A stretch of DNA of 64,000 bases from Planotetraspora sp. A-T 1434 (GCF_025420585.1 NZ_JAOEGB010000024.1:62001-126000); one strand, 5' to 3'. Shown: positions 25,276-34,294, counted from the first letter of the stretch. Made by a program: numbers and translations. Notes: generated by a model from the letters alone, not told the origin.

Positions 25276-26330
25276 ACGGGGCCCGGGTCGAGTTCCGCGG
25301 GCTGCGCAGGCGGTTCGGGAACACCGTCGCGCTGGACGGGCTGGACCTGACCGCCGAGCCCGGCGAGCTGCTCGCCCTGCTCGGCCCGTCGGGGTGCGGC
25401 AAGACGACCGCCCTGCGTTGCCTGGCCGGATTCGAGCACCCGGACGAGGGCGAGATCCTGGTCGACGGGTCGGACATCACGCGGGTTCCCGCCAACCGCC
25501 GCGACGCGGGCATGGTCTTCCAGTCCTACAGCCTCTTCCCCAACCTGAACGTCAAGGACAACGTGGCCTTCGGCCTCCGCGTCCGCAAGGCGCCCACGGC
25601 CAGGCGGCACGCCCGCGCCCAGGAGCTGCTGGAGCTGGTCGGCCTGCCCTCGATCGGCGAGCGGTATCCGCACCAGCTCTCCGGTGGCCAGCAGCAGCGC
25701 GTCGCGCTCGCCCGCGCGCTCGCGCTGGAGCCACGGGTGCTCCTGCTGGACGAGCCGCTGTCGGCCCTCGACGCCAAGGTCCGGGTGAATCTCCGGGAGG
25801 AGATCCGCCGGCTCCAGCTCTCCCTCGGCATCACGACGATCTTCGTGACGCATGATCAGGAGGAGGCCCTGTCGGTCGCCGACCGGGTGGCCGTGCTGCG
25901 CGCGGGCCGCCTGGAGCAGGTCGCCGACCCGGCCACGCTGTACGACCGGCCCGCGACGCCGTTCGTGGCCGAGTTCGTCGGCACGATGAACCACCTGCCC
26001 GGCCGTGTCTCGGGAGACAAGGTGACGGTCCTCGGGCAGGAGCTGCCCGTGGAGGGCCCGGTCCCGGACTCGGCGGACGTGAACGTGCTGATCCGGCCGG
26101 AGGCGGTGCTGCTCACGCCCGACGAGGACGGCGACGGGAAGGTCCTGGTCTCCTCGTTCCGCGGTTCGACGGCCCGCCTGCGGGTTCAGCTCCCCGACGG
26201 TAGCGAGGCCCTCGCCGACGTGCCCGGCCACCATTCCGTACGGCTGGCGCCCGGCACCGCCGTACGGGTCGCCCTGGTCGAGCGGCCGGTGCTGGTCTCG
26301 GTTGCATCGTCCGGCGAGCACGGACGATGA
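25272..26330 (+). CDS. ABC importer ATPase (spermidine/phosphonate type)
   Basis: 352 aa. All nucleotide-binding motifs are intact: Walker A GPSGCGKTT, Q-loop VFQSYSLFP, signature LSGGQQQR, Walker B VLLLDEPLSALD and H-loop FVTHDQEE. The C-terminal 110 residues form a TOBE regulatory domain (VNVLIRPEAV). ATGA overlaps join it to permease 2 before it and the HAD gene after it. Confidence 0.92.
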   Translation: MNGARVEFRGLRRRFGNTVALDGLDLTAEPGELLALLGPSGCGKTTALRCLAGFEHPDEGEILVDGSDITRVPANRRDAGMVFQSYSLFPNLNVKDNVAFGLRVRKAPTARRHARAQELLELVGLPSIGERYPHQLSGGQQQRVALARALALEPRVLLLDEPLSALDAKVRVNLREEIRRLQLSLGITTIFVTHDQEEALSVADRVAVLRAGRLEQVADPATLYDRPATPFVAEFVGTMNHLPGRVSGDKVTVLGQELPVEGPVPDSADVNVLIRPEAVLLTPDEDGDGKVLVSSFRGSTARLRVQLPDGSEALADVPGHHSVRLAPGTAVRVALVERPVLVSVASSGEHGR

Positions 26331-27007
26331 CGTGTGACGGTCTCGGCGCCGTCCTGCTCGACATGGACGGCACCGTCGTGGACACCGAGGGCCTGTGGTG
26401 GGATGCCTGCGCCGAAGTGGCGCAGGGCCTCGGGTTCGCGCTGACGCCGTCGGACCGGGAGGCGCTGTTCGGCCTCCCGGTCGAGGACGCCGCCGCGTAT
26501 CTCGTCGGAGCCGGAGGTCTGGAGGATGCGGGGCCGCGTGAGGTGGAGGGCATGCTCACGCGGGCGTTCACCGTCAGGGTCGAGGCGGGGGTGACGACCC
26601 TGCCGGGAGCCGTCGCGCTGCTGGACTCGCTGGGCGCGGCGGGCGTCCCGGCGGCCCTGGTGAGCGCGTCGCCCCGGTCGGTCGTCGACATGGTGCTGGA
26701 GACGGTCGGCGGGTTCCGGCTCTCGGTCGCGGCCGGGGACAGCCCCAGGAACAAGCCCGCGCCCGACCCCTACCTGACCGCCGCCGGGAGGCTCGGCGTC
26801 GACCCGGCGTGCTGCGTGGCGATCGAGGACAGCCCCGCCGGGGTGGCCTCCGCCCGCGCCGCCGGGTGCGCGGTCATCGTGGCGGGCGGGGCGGGAGCCG
26901 TACCGGGGGACGGGGTGGTCCCCGTGCCCGATGGGATAGTCCGCGTCCCGTCCCTGGAGAGCGTCGATCTGGCCCTGCTGCGCCTGCTGGTGTCGGGGCG
27001 CGGCTGA
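26327..27007 (+). CDS. HAD-superfamily phosphatase in the importer operon
   Basis: 226 aa HAD-IA hydrolase (beta-phosphoglucomutase-like clade): motif I DMDGTVVDTEGLWWDA, motif II VSASPR, motif III Lys in RNKPAPDPYL, motif IV IEDSPAGVASA. The catalytic Asp pair is present. Its ATG overlaps the ATPase stop (ATGA), so import and dephosphorylation are probably linked: the transported solute may be a phosphate ester or a compound whose phosphorylated product is processed here. A phosphonoacetaldehyde hydrolase role is possible but not supported by specific residues. Confidence 0.82.
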   Translation: MTCDGLGAVLLDMDGTVVDTEGLWWDACAEVAQGLGFALTPSDREALFGLPVEDAAAYLVGAGGLEDAGPREVEGMLTRAFTVRVEAGVTTLPGAVALLDSLGAAGVPAALVSASPRSVVDMVLETVGGFRLSVAAGDSPRNKPAPDPYLTAAGRLGVDPACCVAIEDSPAGVASARAAGCAVIVAGGAGAVPGDGVVPVPDGIVRVPSLESVDLALLRLLVSGRG

Positions 27008-27086
27008 TCCCCCGGGCAACGGGAACAACGAGTGCGGGCCGCCGGTTGGACGACAGACAGCGAGCCTTCAGACAGGGAGTTGCGCA

Positions 27087-28046
27087 ATGCGTGCGGTCGT
27101 CGTCCCCTCCTACGGTGATTCCTCGGTGCTGCAATACGTCGAGCGCCCGGATCCCGTCCCCGGACCGGGCGAGGTCCTGATCGACGTGGCGGCGAGCGGG
27201 GTCAACTTCGCCGACGTCTACCACCGGGAGGGCCGTTACCCGCTGCCGCTGCCGTTCACCCCGGGCTGGGAAGGCGCGGGCACGGTGGTGGCCGTGGGCC
27301 CCGAGGTGACCGACGTCGTCGCGGGTGATCGGGTCGGATGGGTCAACGTGGTCGGCTCCTACGCCGAGAAGGCCGTCGTCCCGGCGGACAAGGTGATCCT
27401 CCTCCCCGAGGGGCTGTCGCCCGAGCTGGCCGCCGCCGTCCTGCTCCAGGGGCTCACCGCCCACTACCTCTCGCACTCGACGTATCCGATACGGCCGGGG
27501 GACGACGTGCTCGTCCACGCCGCCGCGGGCGGAGTGGGGCTGCTGCTGACGCAGATGGCCAAGCTGCGCGGCGCCCGGGTGATCGGCACGGTCTCCACGC
27601 CCGAGAAGGAGAAGCTGGCCCGCCAGGCCGGGGCCGACGAGGTGCTCGGCTACGACGACTTCGCCGAGGGCGTCAAGGAGCTGACCGGCTCCGGCGCGCA
27701 CGTGGTGTACGACGGCGTCGGAGCCACCACCTTCGACGCTTCGCTGGCGTCGCTGCGCCCGCTCGGCATGATGGTCCTGTACGGCGCGGCCAGCGGGCCG
27801 GTCCCGCCCGTCGACCCCCAGCGGCTCAACTCGGGTGGCTCGCTGTTCCTGACGAGGCCCTCGCTCGGCCACTACGCCGCGACGCGCGAGGAGCTTCTCT
27901 CCCGGGCGGGCGACCTGCTCGGCTGGGTGGCGTCGGGCGCGCTGAAGGTGCACATCTCCCAGCGCTACCCCCTGGCCGACGTACGGCAGGCCCACGACGA
28001 CCTGGAGTCCCGCCGGACGACCGGCAAGCTCCTGCTGATCCCGTAG
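27087..28046 (+). CDS. Zinc-independent NADPH:quinone oxidoreductase
   Basis: 319 aa, medium-chain dehydrogenase/reductase, QOR subgroup. It has VNFADVYHREGRYPLPLPF and GWEGAGTVVAVG at the catalytic domain, and HAAAGGVGLLLTQMAK (NADPH Rossmann motif AxxGGVG). The cysteine zinc ligands of alcohol dehydrogenases are absent, as expected. GGAGTT lies ahead of the ATG at 27087. It is a single gene between the importer operon and a convergent gene set. One-electron quinone reduction or enone reduction is the family reaction. Confidence 0.9.
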   Translation: MRAVVVPSYGDSSVLQYVERPDPVPGPGEVLIDVAASGVNFADVYHREGRYPLPLPFTPGWEGAGTVVAVGPEVTDVVAGDRVGWVNVVGSYAEKAVVPADKVILLPEGLSPELAAAVLLQGLTAHYLSHSTYPIRPGDDVLVHAAAGGVGLLLTQMAKLRGARVIGTVSTPEKEKLARQAGADEVLGYDDFAEGVKELTGSGAHVVYDGVGATTFDASLASLRPLGMMVLYGAASGPVPPVDPQRLNSGGSLFLTRPSLGHYAATREELLSRAGDLLGWVASGALKVHISQRYPLADVRQAHDDLESRRTTGKLLLIP

Positions 28047-28080
28047 GGCTACGTGGGCGGCCTACGTGGCCTGATGTCGC

Positions 28081-28182
28081 CTACGTGGCGGCGTGGAAGA
28101 TCAGCACGCCGAGATAGATGCCGCCGGCGATGGCGATCACGTGAAGGGCGATCGACAGCGCCCGGACCGCGGTGACGTTCAT
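28081..28182 (-). CDS. 33-aa single-span membrane peptide
   Basis: ATG at 28180-28182, TAG at 28081-28083. The product begins MNVTAVRALSIALHVIAIAG and continues through a hydrophobic helix (about residues 9-29) to a short HAAT end. It starts 13 bp after the SHOCT membrane protein gene on the same strand, so it may be its partner. The ribosome binding site is weak (GGGG about 9 nt upstream). Being so short, it could be a chance ORF, though uninterrupted hydrophobicity and position favour a real small membrane protein. Confidence 0.45.
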   Translation of the reverse strand: MNVTAVRALSIALHVIAIAGGIYLGVLIFHAAT

Positions 28183-28195
28183 CGGCGTGACCCCA

Positions 28196-28900
28196 TCAGT
28201 GAGAGCCGTTCAGTAGTCGTTTCTTGGCGGCGGAATACTCGGCGTCGTCGAGCTGTCCGGCCCGGTGCAGTGCGGCCAGCCGTTCGAGCTCGCCCACGAG
28301 GCCGGACCCGCCCGCGGGCTCCGGCGTGACCGGGGCGAGCGGGCGGTTCCTGACCCGGTCTCGGTTTCGGTCCCGGTCGCCGGGGAGCTCCACCGTGGTG
28401 GTCCAGCGGACGTTCCCCGGCCCCGGGCCGCTCACAGCCGGCGGCGGCGGGGCCGTACCCCAGAAGACCTGCCGGAACGTGCCCCGGTTCGCCAGGAAGA
28501 GCAGCGGAACGCCGCCCATGAGGATGAACAGCACGGCGCAGACCATGAAGCTCCAGTCGACGCCCGTCTCGGGGTCGAGGCTGGAGTCGAGGAAGGCGTA
28601 GCCGAGGCTGAGGAACAGCGCCGGCCAGGCCAGCGAGGTGAGCCGGGGACCGACCGGAAGCAGGCTCGCCGCGTAGACGCCCAGCGCGACCAGACCACCC
28701 AAGATCGAGACCGGGACGATCCAGGCGATCCCCGTGGGGCAGGGCGTCGCGATGACGTACGGCCCGCCCGACCCGCAGCTCCCGCCGATCCCCATGACGG
28801 AGCTCGACGCGAGATAGAGCAGGGTCAGGGCGCAGGAGAACGCGCCGAGCCCGACGAGCAGCCCGATGGAACGCCGGACGAGCTGGAGAGGGGTGAGCAC
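28196..28900 (-). CDS. Membrane protein with C-terminal SHOCT domain
   Basis: 234 aa. Four hydrophobic helices (about residues 10-33, 57-80, 85-105, 115-137), a Pro-rich linker with an Arg/Asp-rich repeat (DRDRNRDRVRNR) and a C-terminal SHOCT motif (LVGELERLAALHRAGQLDDAEYSAAKKRLL), a short helical oligomerisation module common at the ends of bacterial membrane proteins. GTG start. Function unknown. Confidence 0.72.
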   Translation of the reverse strand: MLTPLQLVRRSIGLLVGLGAFSCALTLLYLASSSVMGIGGSCGSGGPYVIATPCPTGIAWIVPVSILGGLVALGVYAASLLPVGPRLTSLAWPALFLSLGYAFLDSSLDPETGVDWSFMVCAVLFILMGGVPLLFLANRGTFRQVFWGTAPPPPAVSGPGPGNVRWTTTVELPGDRDRNRDRVRNRPLAPVTPEPAGGSGLVGELERLAALHRAGQLDDAEYSAAKKRLLNGSH

Positions 28901-28971
28901 GGCTCGAATAGTAGGACAGAGGCCACGCCGATGCCCTAACTACGCGATCACCCACCCTTGCCAGGAGACAG

Positions 28972-30042
28972 TCAGATCAGCGGCTGGGCCGGCCAGTCGA
29001 GCAGCCGCGCCCCCAGCACCGCCGTCTCCAGGGTGAACCGCTGGGTCGGGTCGGCCGGCGAGAACCCGGTCAGCCTGCGGATCCGCTCCAGCCGGTAGGT
29101 GATCGCACGGGTGCTGACCCCGAGCCTGCGGGCTGCCGCGGTGTGGTTGCCCTGCGACGCGAAGACGGCCTCCAGCGTCTCCAGCAGCGGCTCGGGCCCG
29201 CCGCGGGCCTCGGTGAGGGGGCCGAGCACCGTGGAGACGAGGTCCACGATCGCGCCCCTGTCCCTGAGCAGCACGGGGAAGACCAGGAGGTCGGCCGCCT
29301 TGAGCACCTGGGCCCGGAGGCCCAGCCGCTCGCCGAGGTCGATGGCGTTCGACGCCTCCCGATAGGACGTGACGATGCCGCCGGGCCCGTGGTGCGGCCT
29401 CCCGACGCCGATCCGCCAGGAGGGACGCGATGCCTGGGACGACAGCGCCGACCGGACGTGGTGGGTGAACTCTCCGGTGGCGGCGGTCAGCGACGCCGGG
29501 GAGGCGCAGACAAGCAGGCCGTCCCTGGCAGCCACCAGGACGTTGTGCGAGCCGAACCGGGCGACCAGAGCCTGCTCGATCGTCCTGATCAGCGGGTCTC
29601 CCATGGGCAGCGGTGTGGTCATCCTGGCCACGGTCACCACGTAGGCCTCGGCGAGCCGCAGGCCGAAGTGCTCGGCCCGCCGGGCGTCGGCCCGGCCCTG
29701 CAGCAGGTCGTCGACGAACTCGCGGCGGGCGTCGTCCTCCTTCCGGATGGCCGTGAGCTGGGCCTCCTCGTATCCCTCCGCGAAGGCCGCCATGCTCCGC
29801 CGTACAGCCGCGAAGGCTCCTCCCGCGGTGAGCTCCGCCGCGTGGAGGCAGGCGTCGGCGAGCACGCGGAGGGGGATGCCGCGCTCGGCCGCGAGGGCGC
29901 CGCACTCCTTCAGATCGTCCATGTCGGAACGGCCGGGCAGCCTGCCGGTCGCGGCCGAGGCCGCCAGCACGGAAAGGTACCCGCCGAGAAGGTCGGCGGG
30001 CACCCCGGTCGCCTCGCTCACGCGAGCGAGAACGCTGTCCAT
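28972..30042 (-). CDS. PucR/CdaR-type transcriptional regulator
   Basis: 356 aa. A helical N-terminal region, a degenerate GGDEF-like/central domain, and a C-terminal PucR HTH_30 domain (LETLEAVFASQGNHTAAARRLGVSTRAITYRLERIRRLTG). The start codon touches the upstream ABC-permease TGA: ATG at 30042, or a GTG one codon earlier that would give a 4-bp overlap. It is therefore cotranscribed with the ABC exporter, which it may regulate. The inducer is unknown. Confidence 0.82.
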   Translation of the reverse strand: MDSVLARVSEATGVPADLLGGYLSVLAASAATGRLPGRSDMDDLKECGALAAERGIPLRVLADACLHAAELTAGGAFAAVRRSMAAFAEGYEEAQLTAIRKEDDARREFVDDLLQGRADARRAEHFGLRLAEAYVVTVARMTTPLPMGDPLIRTIEQALVARFGSHNVLVAARDGLLVCASPASLTAATGEFTHHVRSALSSQASRPSWRIGVGRPHHGPGGIVTSYREASNAIDLGERLGLRAQVLKAADLLVFPVLLRDRGAIVDLVSTVLGPLTEARGGPEPLLETLEAVFASQGNHTAAARRLGVSTRAITYRLERIRRLTGFSPADPTQRFTLETAVLGARLLDWPAQPLI

Positions 30043-30842
30043 CACACCCCTACGTCACGCCGCTCGAAGGCGAGCACGGCCGTCAGGAGCAGCACGGCCG
30101 TCGCGCCCAGCAGGACAAGGTAGTCCCCCACCGGCCAGCCCAAGAAGACCGGCCTGCCGTCCAGGTAGTAGTGGAACGGCGAAAGCCAGCGGAGCCACGC
30201 GATCGCGTCCACGCTCTTGCCGAGGGTCTCGATCACATATCCGGCCACCGCGTAGCCCCCGGCGACGGCCAGCGCGAGACCCTTGCCGCCAGTGGCCGCG
30301 CCGACCGTCAGCGCGACCGTGCCGAAGAACAGCGCCACAAGAAACAGCCCCGTGTGGGCGGCGACGATGTGGCCCGCCGGCACGCGCATGTCGCTCTTGG
30401 CGGCCATTGCGAGGATCACGGCCAGCGTGACGACCGCGATGACCAGCAGGCCGAGGAACAGCGCCTGCCAGCGCTCCAGCACGAGCCGCTTGCGGTCGAT
30501 GGGAAGCGTCAGCGTGAGCTCCAGCGTCCCGTTCTCCTCCGGACCGGCGATCGCCCGGTTGCCGAGGATCGCCGCGGACATGATCAGCAGCAGCGGCACG
30601 AGAAGCTGGTAGGCCACCGCCTGGAGGTAGCCCTCTCCCGACGCGATGTCGGCCAGACCGCCCATGAGGTCCCTCAGCGCGCCCGGATACTTCGACAGGG
30701 CCGCCTGCTGGGAGAACTCCGGATTCGCCCGGATGCTCGGGTAGATCGAGAGGTAGAGCAGGAGGAACGCCGAGATCCCGGCGGACCAGCCGATGACGGC
30801 GCGGCGATACTCGCGCAGGGTCTTACGCACCAGCGTGGGCAT
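30042..30842 (-). CDS. ABC-2 type exporter permease
   Basis: 266 aa with about six membrane helices; NatB/ABC-2 architecture (an N-terminal helix, then a large extracytoplasmic segment, a GNRAIAGPEENGTLELTLTLPIDR motif near 95-115 that matches the EENGTLELLLSLPI-type motif of this family, and a helical bundle). It overlaps the ATPase gene by 20 bp. Typical substrates of such pairs are antibiotics or peptides, but no substrate is visible here. Confidence 0.85.
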   Translation of the reverse strand: MPTLVRKTLREYRRAVIGWSAGISAFLLLYLSIYPSIRANPEFSQQAALSKYPGALRDLMGGLADIASGEGYLQAVAYQLLVPLLLIMSAAILGNRAIAGPEENGTLELTLTLPIDRKRLVLERWQALFLGLLVIAVVTLAVILAMAAKSDMRVPAGHIVAAHTGLFLVALFFGTVALTVGAATGGKGLALAVAGGYAVAGYVIETLGKSVDAIAWLRWLSPFHYYLDGRPVFLGWPVGDYLVLLGATAVLLLTAVLAFERRDVGV

Positions 30843-31740
30843 GGTGGGCGTCCTCCTCGCTGTAGTAGGTCAGGAATATCTCTTCGAGGTCGGGCTCGGC
30901 GCTGACCATGTGGACCACGGTGAACTTCGCCGCCGCCTTGATGAGCGCGTCCGGGCGGCCGTCGATCGTGCAGCGGAGGCTCGCGCCGTCCACGACCAGG
31001 TCGCGGACGCCGGGAAGCCCCTCGAACGCCTCCTTGGGGACGGGCGCGTCGAAGTGAAACTCCACATGGCGTACGGCCCGCTCGCGCAGGGCGGCGACGT
31101 CCTCCACCGCGACCAGCCGGCCCGCCCGCACGATGCCCACCCGGTCGGCGACGTGCTCCACCTCGGCGAGGACGTGCGACGACATGAGCACGGTCCGGCC
31201 GGAGGTGCGCACCTCCCGGAGCATCGCGAGGAACTCCTGCTGGACGAGAGGGTCGAGGCCGCTCGTCGGCTCGTCGAGGATGAGCAGCTCCGGCTCGTGC
31301 ATGAACGCCTGGATCAGGCCGACCTTCTGCTTGTTGCCCTTGGAGAGCTCGCCCATCCTGATCGACAGGTCGGCGTCGAGCCGCTCGGCCAGTTCGTCGA
31401 TCCGCGCCCGGCTCACGCCGCCCCGGACGTCGGCCATGAAGGTGAGGTAGTCGCGGGCTCGCTCCCGGCCTTCGAGGGCGAGCTCGCCAGGGAGGTACCC
31501 GATCCGGGCCCGGACCGAGGAGTCCCGCGTGTCCGCGCCGAGGACGGTGGCCCGGCCCGACGTGGGGCGGATGACGTCCAGGAGCAGCCTGATCGTCGTT
31601 GTCTTCCCCGCGCCGTTCGGACCGAGGTATCCGAAGACCTCCCCCGGCTGGATGTCCAGCGTGAGGTCCTCAAGGCCCTTCCGCGTGCCGTAGAACTTGG
31701 TGAGTCCCTCGGTCTCCACTACTGCTGTCATGCCCGCCAT
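30823..31740 (-). CDS. ABC exporter ATPase
   Basis: 305 aa. Walker A GPNGAGKTTT, Q-loop region YLPGELALEG, signature LSKGNKQKVGLIQAF (drug-resistance type LSKGN), Walker B LLILDEPTSGLD, switch His in LMSSHVLAEVEH. A C-terminal 75-residue domain follows, as in DrrA/NatA-like exporters. The start is uncertain between the ATG at 31740 and an in-frame ATG 9 bp downstream. It leads the ATPase-permease-PucR unit. Confidence 0.9.
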   Translation of the reverse strand: MAGMTAVVETEGLTKFYGTRKGLEDLTLDIQPGEVFGYLGPNGAGKTTTIRLLLDVIRPTSGRATVLGADTRDSSVRARIGYLPGELALEGRERARDYLTFMADVRGGVSRARIDELAERLDADLSIRMGELSKGNKQKVGLIQAFMHEPELLILDEPTSGLDPLVQQEFLAMLREVRTSGRTVLMSSHVLAEVEHVADRVGIVRAGRLVAVEDVAALRERAVRHVEFHFDAPVPKEAFEGLPGVRDLVVDGASLRCTIDGRPDALIKAAAKFTVVHMVSAEPDLEEIFLTYYSEEDAHHAHAGA

Positions 31741-31826
31741 GGTCCTGCGGCGGGCCGTCCCGGCATATACCGATCATCGGACAGTTGGGCGCCCGTTCCC
31801 TTCCCACATCCGGCAATCGGTGGGCG

Positions 31827-32201
31827 TCACACGGCCGTGGTGCCGGGGGCTCCCGGGAGGCGGTGCCGATAGCGGGAGACAAGGCGGTAGCCCGTCTCGG
31901 CCACCCAGCTCACCGGGGGCACGAGCATGATCCGGCCGGCCGTACGCCATCCGGGGTTGGGCTGGAGGGAGAGCATGACCGCGATGGCGCGAGCGCCCGA
32001 GGCGTGCAGGCCATTCGGCCCGACGAGCTGGACCGACGCCGCCGCCTCGCCTCGGGTCAGTCCGAGCGCCCCGAGATCGGCGAACTGCCAGGCGCGCACG
32101 CCGGGCATGTACGCCAGGGACTTCCGCCCCACATTGACGCACATCTGACAGAAGGCACAGTCTCCGTCGAAGAGAAGCACGATCTGGTTGTCCCGGCCCA
32201 C
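31827..32201 (-). CDS. DCC-family thiol-disulfide oxidoreductase-like protein
   Basis: 124 aa DUF393 (DCC) protein. It begins MGRDNQIVLLFDGDCAFCQM with the family's FDGDCxFC motif, two cysteines placed like a thioredoxin CxxC. The C-terminal hydrophobic stretch (RIMLVPPVSWVAETGYRLV) fits the family fold. GTG start at 32199-32201. Redox activity is inferred, not proven, for this family. Confidence 0.85.
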   Translation of the reverse strand: MGRDNQIVLLFDGDCAFCQMCVNVGRKSLAYMPGVRAWQFADLGALGLTRGEAAASVQLVGPNGLHASGARAIAVMLSLQPNPGWRTAGRIMLVPPVSWVAETGYRLVSRYRHRLPGAPGTTAV

Positions 32202-32227
32202 ACCCCCAAGCTACCAACCCCCCTCAG

Positions 32228-32344
32228 GCGTGATCATGCACAGGTTCCCAGAGCTCACCCGTGACCTGCCCCTCCTCTGGGCGTGATCATGCGGAGGTTC
32301 CCCGAAGGGCATCGGACCAGCGCCGATACCGGTCGTGATCATGC
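32228..32344. repeat. Three CGTGATCATGC repeats at 52-53 bp spacing
   Basis: CGTGATCATGC occurs at 32229-32239, 32282-32292 and 32334-32344 (GCGTGATCATGC for the first two). Each contains the palindrome TGATCA. The first two are also followed by an AGGTTCCC word. The spacing is about five helical turns. The array lies between cobD and the DCC gene; the last copy covers the cobD stop codon. Confidence 0.6.
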
Positions 32345-33295
32345 GCAAGGCCATGCCCGGCGAATCCGGGCGGTGACCGTCAGGGCCACGGCCGACAGCG
32401 ACACCGCGCGTGCCAGCCGTACGGACCGGCGGATGTCCGCGACGGCGGGGCGCGGGCCGTCGCCCAGTTCGGGACGGTGCTCCACCCGGCCGCCGTAGTC
32501 GTTGGCGCCGCCGAGCCGTACGCCGAGGGCCCCCGCGAAGGCGGCCTCGCACCGCCCGGAGTTGGGGCTGGGGTGACGGTGGCCATCGCGGCGGAGCATG
32601 GCCAACGCGCGGCGCGGGGATCCGCCCACGGCGGGCGCGAGGGCGACGGTCAGCAGGCCGGTGAGCCGGGCAGGCACGAAGTTGGCCACGTCGTCGAGCC
32701 GGGCCGACGCCCACCCGAACCGTTCGTAGCGCGGCGACCGGTGGCCGACCATGGCGTCCAGCGTGTTGATCGCCCGATAGGCCAGCAGGCCGGGCACCCC
32801 GGCGACCGCGCCCCAGAAGAGCGGGGCGACGACGGCGTCGGAGGTGTTCTCGCCGATGGACTCGACGGTCGCCCTGGCGAGATCACCGGCGTCAAGATTG
32901 GCGGGATTACGGCCACACAGGTGCGGCAGCCGCTCGCGGGCGACCGGGAGATCGCCGGCCTCAAGGGCGCGCGCCATGTACGCGCCCTCCCGGGCCAAGG
33001 TAGTCCCGCCGAGGACGGCCCAGGTGGCGGCGGCGGTGATAACCGTCCGGGCGACAGGGCGCGAGCGGGTCAGCCGGTCGGCGATGACGCCGATGCCGGC
33101 GGCGGTGCCGACGCATAACGCGGTAAAGGCCACCCCGCGGCGACGCGAGTCACGATATATCCGCTTTTCTAGGGTGGCCGCCCGACTGCCGAACACGGCC
33201 ACGGGATGACCTCGCCTCGGGTCCCCCGCCACGGCGTCGATCGCCGCCCCTAGCAGCATCCCCGCCGCGGTCGCGCTCCTCATGCCCTTGATCAC
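32339..33295 (-). CDS. cobD: Adenosylcobinamide-phosphate synthase CobD/CbiB
   Basis: 318 aa integral-membrane enzyme that joins (R)-1-amino-2-propanol phosphate to adenosylcobyric acid. It carries GAAIDAVAGDPRRGHPVAVFG at the N-terminus, the family's VESIGENTSDAVVAPLFW motif near residue 145, and FVPARLTGLL plus SPNSGRCEAAFAGALGVRLGG towards the C-terminus. It is alone here, 28 kb from the cbiX-cobT-cysG genes, and followed by the TGATCA repeats. An internal ATG four codons in (MRSATAAG) could be the true start. Confidence 0.93.
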   Translation of the reverse strand: MIKGMRSATAAGMLLGAAIDAVAGDPRRGHPVAVFGSRAATLEKRIYRDSRRRGVAFTALCVGTAAGIGVIADRLTRSRPVARTVITAAATWAVLGGTTLAREGAYMARALEAGDLPVARERLPHLCGRNPANLDAGDLARATVESIGENTSDAVVAPLFWGAVAGVPGLLAYRAINTLDAMVGHRSPRYERFGWASARLDDVANFVPARLTGLLTVALAPAVGGSPRRALAMLRRDGHRHPSPNSGRCEAAFAGALGVRLGGANDYGGRVEHRPELGDGPRPAVADIRRSVRLARAVSLSAVALTVTARIRRAWPCA

Positions 33296-33311
33296 GCGGG
33301 CATTCTTCCAC

Positions 33312-34127
33312 TCAGATCAGGTGGGAGTGGAGGGAGTCTTCGTGGGCGTCGAGCCACGCGGCCGCCCTTCTCATCCGCTGTCCGGCCCCTTCGGCCCACA
33401 GGACGGCCCAGCCTCCCCCGTGGGTCTGAGCCCTGTTCCGCATGGCCGTATAGGACCGGCCGAACCTGATCCGGGCCGTCTCCAGCAGCCGCAGCCGGTC
33501 CCTACGGCCCAAGCCGTACGCGTCGGCGAAGAGCCGCAGGCGTGCCCCGACGTCGAGGTGGCGCTGGAGCGGGTCACGGTCGATCGGGTCGGCTATCGGC
33601 GCCCAGTGCCGCAGCGTCGTGACCACGTCGAAGAGCCGCGTCGTCGGCCGGGCCATGTCGAAGTCGATCAAGGCGTACGGCACCAGCCGCGACGCTCGTG
33701 GGTCCTCGCGGAAGACGACGTTCTCGGGAGTGATGTCGCAGTGGCCGATCAACTCGGGCTCGTCGTCCGGGGAGGACCCGACCTCCCAGATCGCGCCCGG
33801 CGGTGGTGTGAAGGACGCCGCCGCGTCATGGAACCGCCGCAGCAGACGGGCGAGCTCGACGAGCGACTCGTCGCTGACGGCGTGGTGCGGCAGGGGACGC
33901 GTCGGCACCTCGCCCTCGACGTACGTCAGGATCTCCCGGCCGAGCCCGTCGATGCCTACGACGCGTGGAGCGCCCTCGAAACCGGCCACCTCCAGGTGCC
34001 TGAGCAGCGCGTGCACTGAGGGTGAAGAAGCCCGCATGGGGCGCCTGACCGTGCCGCCTACTCGCACGACTCCCTCAGTGACATCACCGGTGAGGGGGAT
34101 CTCAGAGGGGGCCGTGCGCGCGAACAT
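33312..34127 (-). CDS. Aminoglycoside-phosphotransferase-family kinase
   Basis: 271 aa, APH/choline-kinase fold. It has a glycine-poor N-lobe, then LIGHCDITPENVVFRED (the catalytic HxDxxxxN loop, here HCDITPENVV) and ALIDFDMARPTTRLFDV (the DFD metal motif). The ATG at 34127 is chosen because AAGGTGG lies 6 nt upstream; the open frame runs further upstream to 34178. The gene lies 16 bp upstream of cobD on the same strand and may share a transcript with it. Members phosphorylate small molecules; the substrate is unknown. Confidence 0.82.
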   Translation of the reverse strand: MFARTAPSEIPLTGDVTEGVVRVGGTVRRPMRASSPSVHALLRHLEVAGFEGAPRVVGIDGLGREILTYVEGEVPTRPLPHHAVSDESLVELARLLRRFHDAAASFTPPPGAIWEVGSSPDDEPELIGHCDITPENVVFREDPRASRLVPYALIDFDMARPTTRLFDVVTTLRHWAPIADPIDRDPLQRHLDVGARLRLFADAYGLGRRDRLRLLETARIRFGRSYTAMRNRAQTHGGGWAVLWAEGAGQRMRRAAAWLDAHEDSLHSHLI

Positions 34128-34294
34128 AGCCATCCACCTTAGCGGTCGCAGCCTCGCCCGGAGCCTGACCTGCGCCAAGACGGCATGTCGGGAGAAGGAG
34201 CCACAAGCACGGGTTGATGCGAGCCATAGGCGTCGACTGCGAGCGCCGTAGATCGATGAGTGCCGGGTTCATGGCGACCCCTAGGATGATCGGC

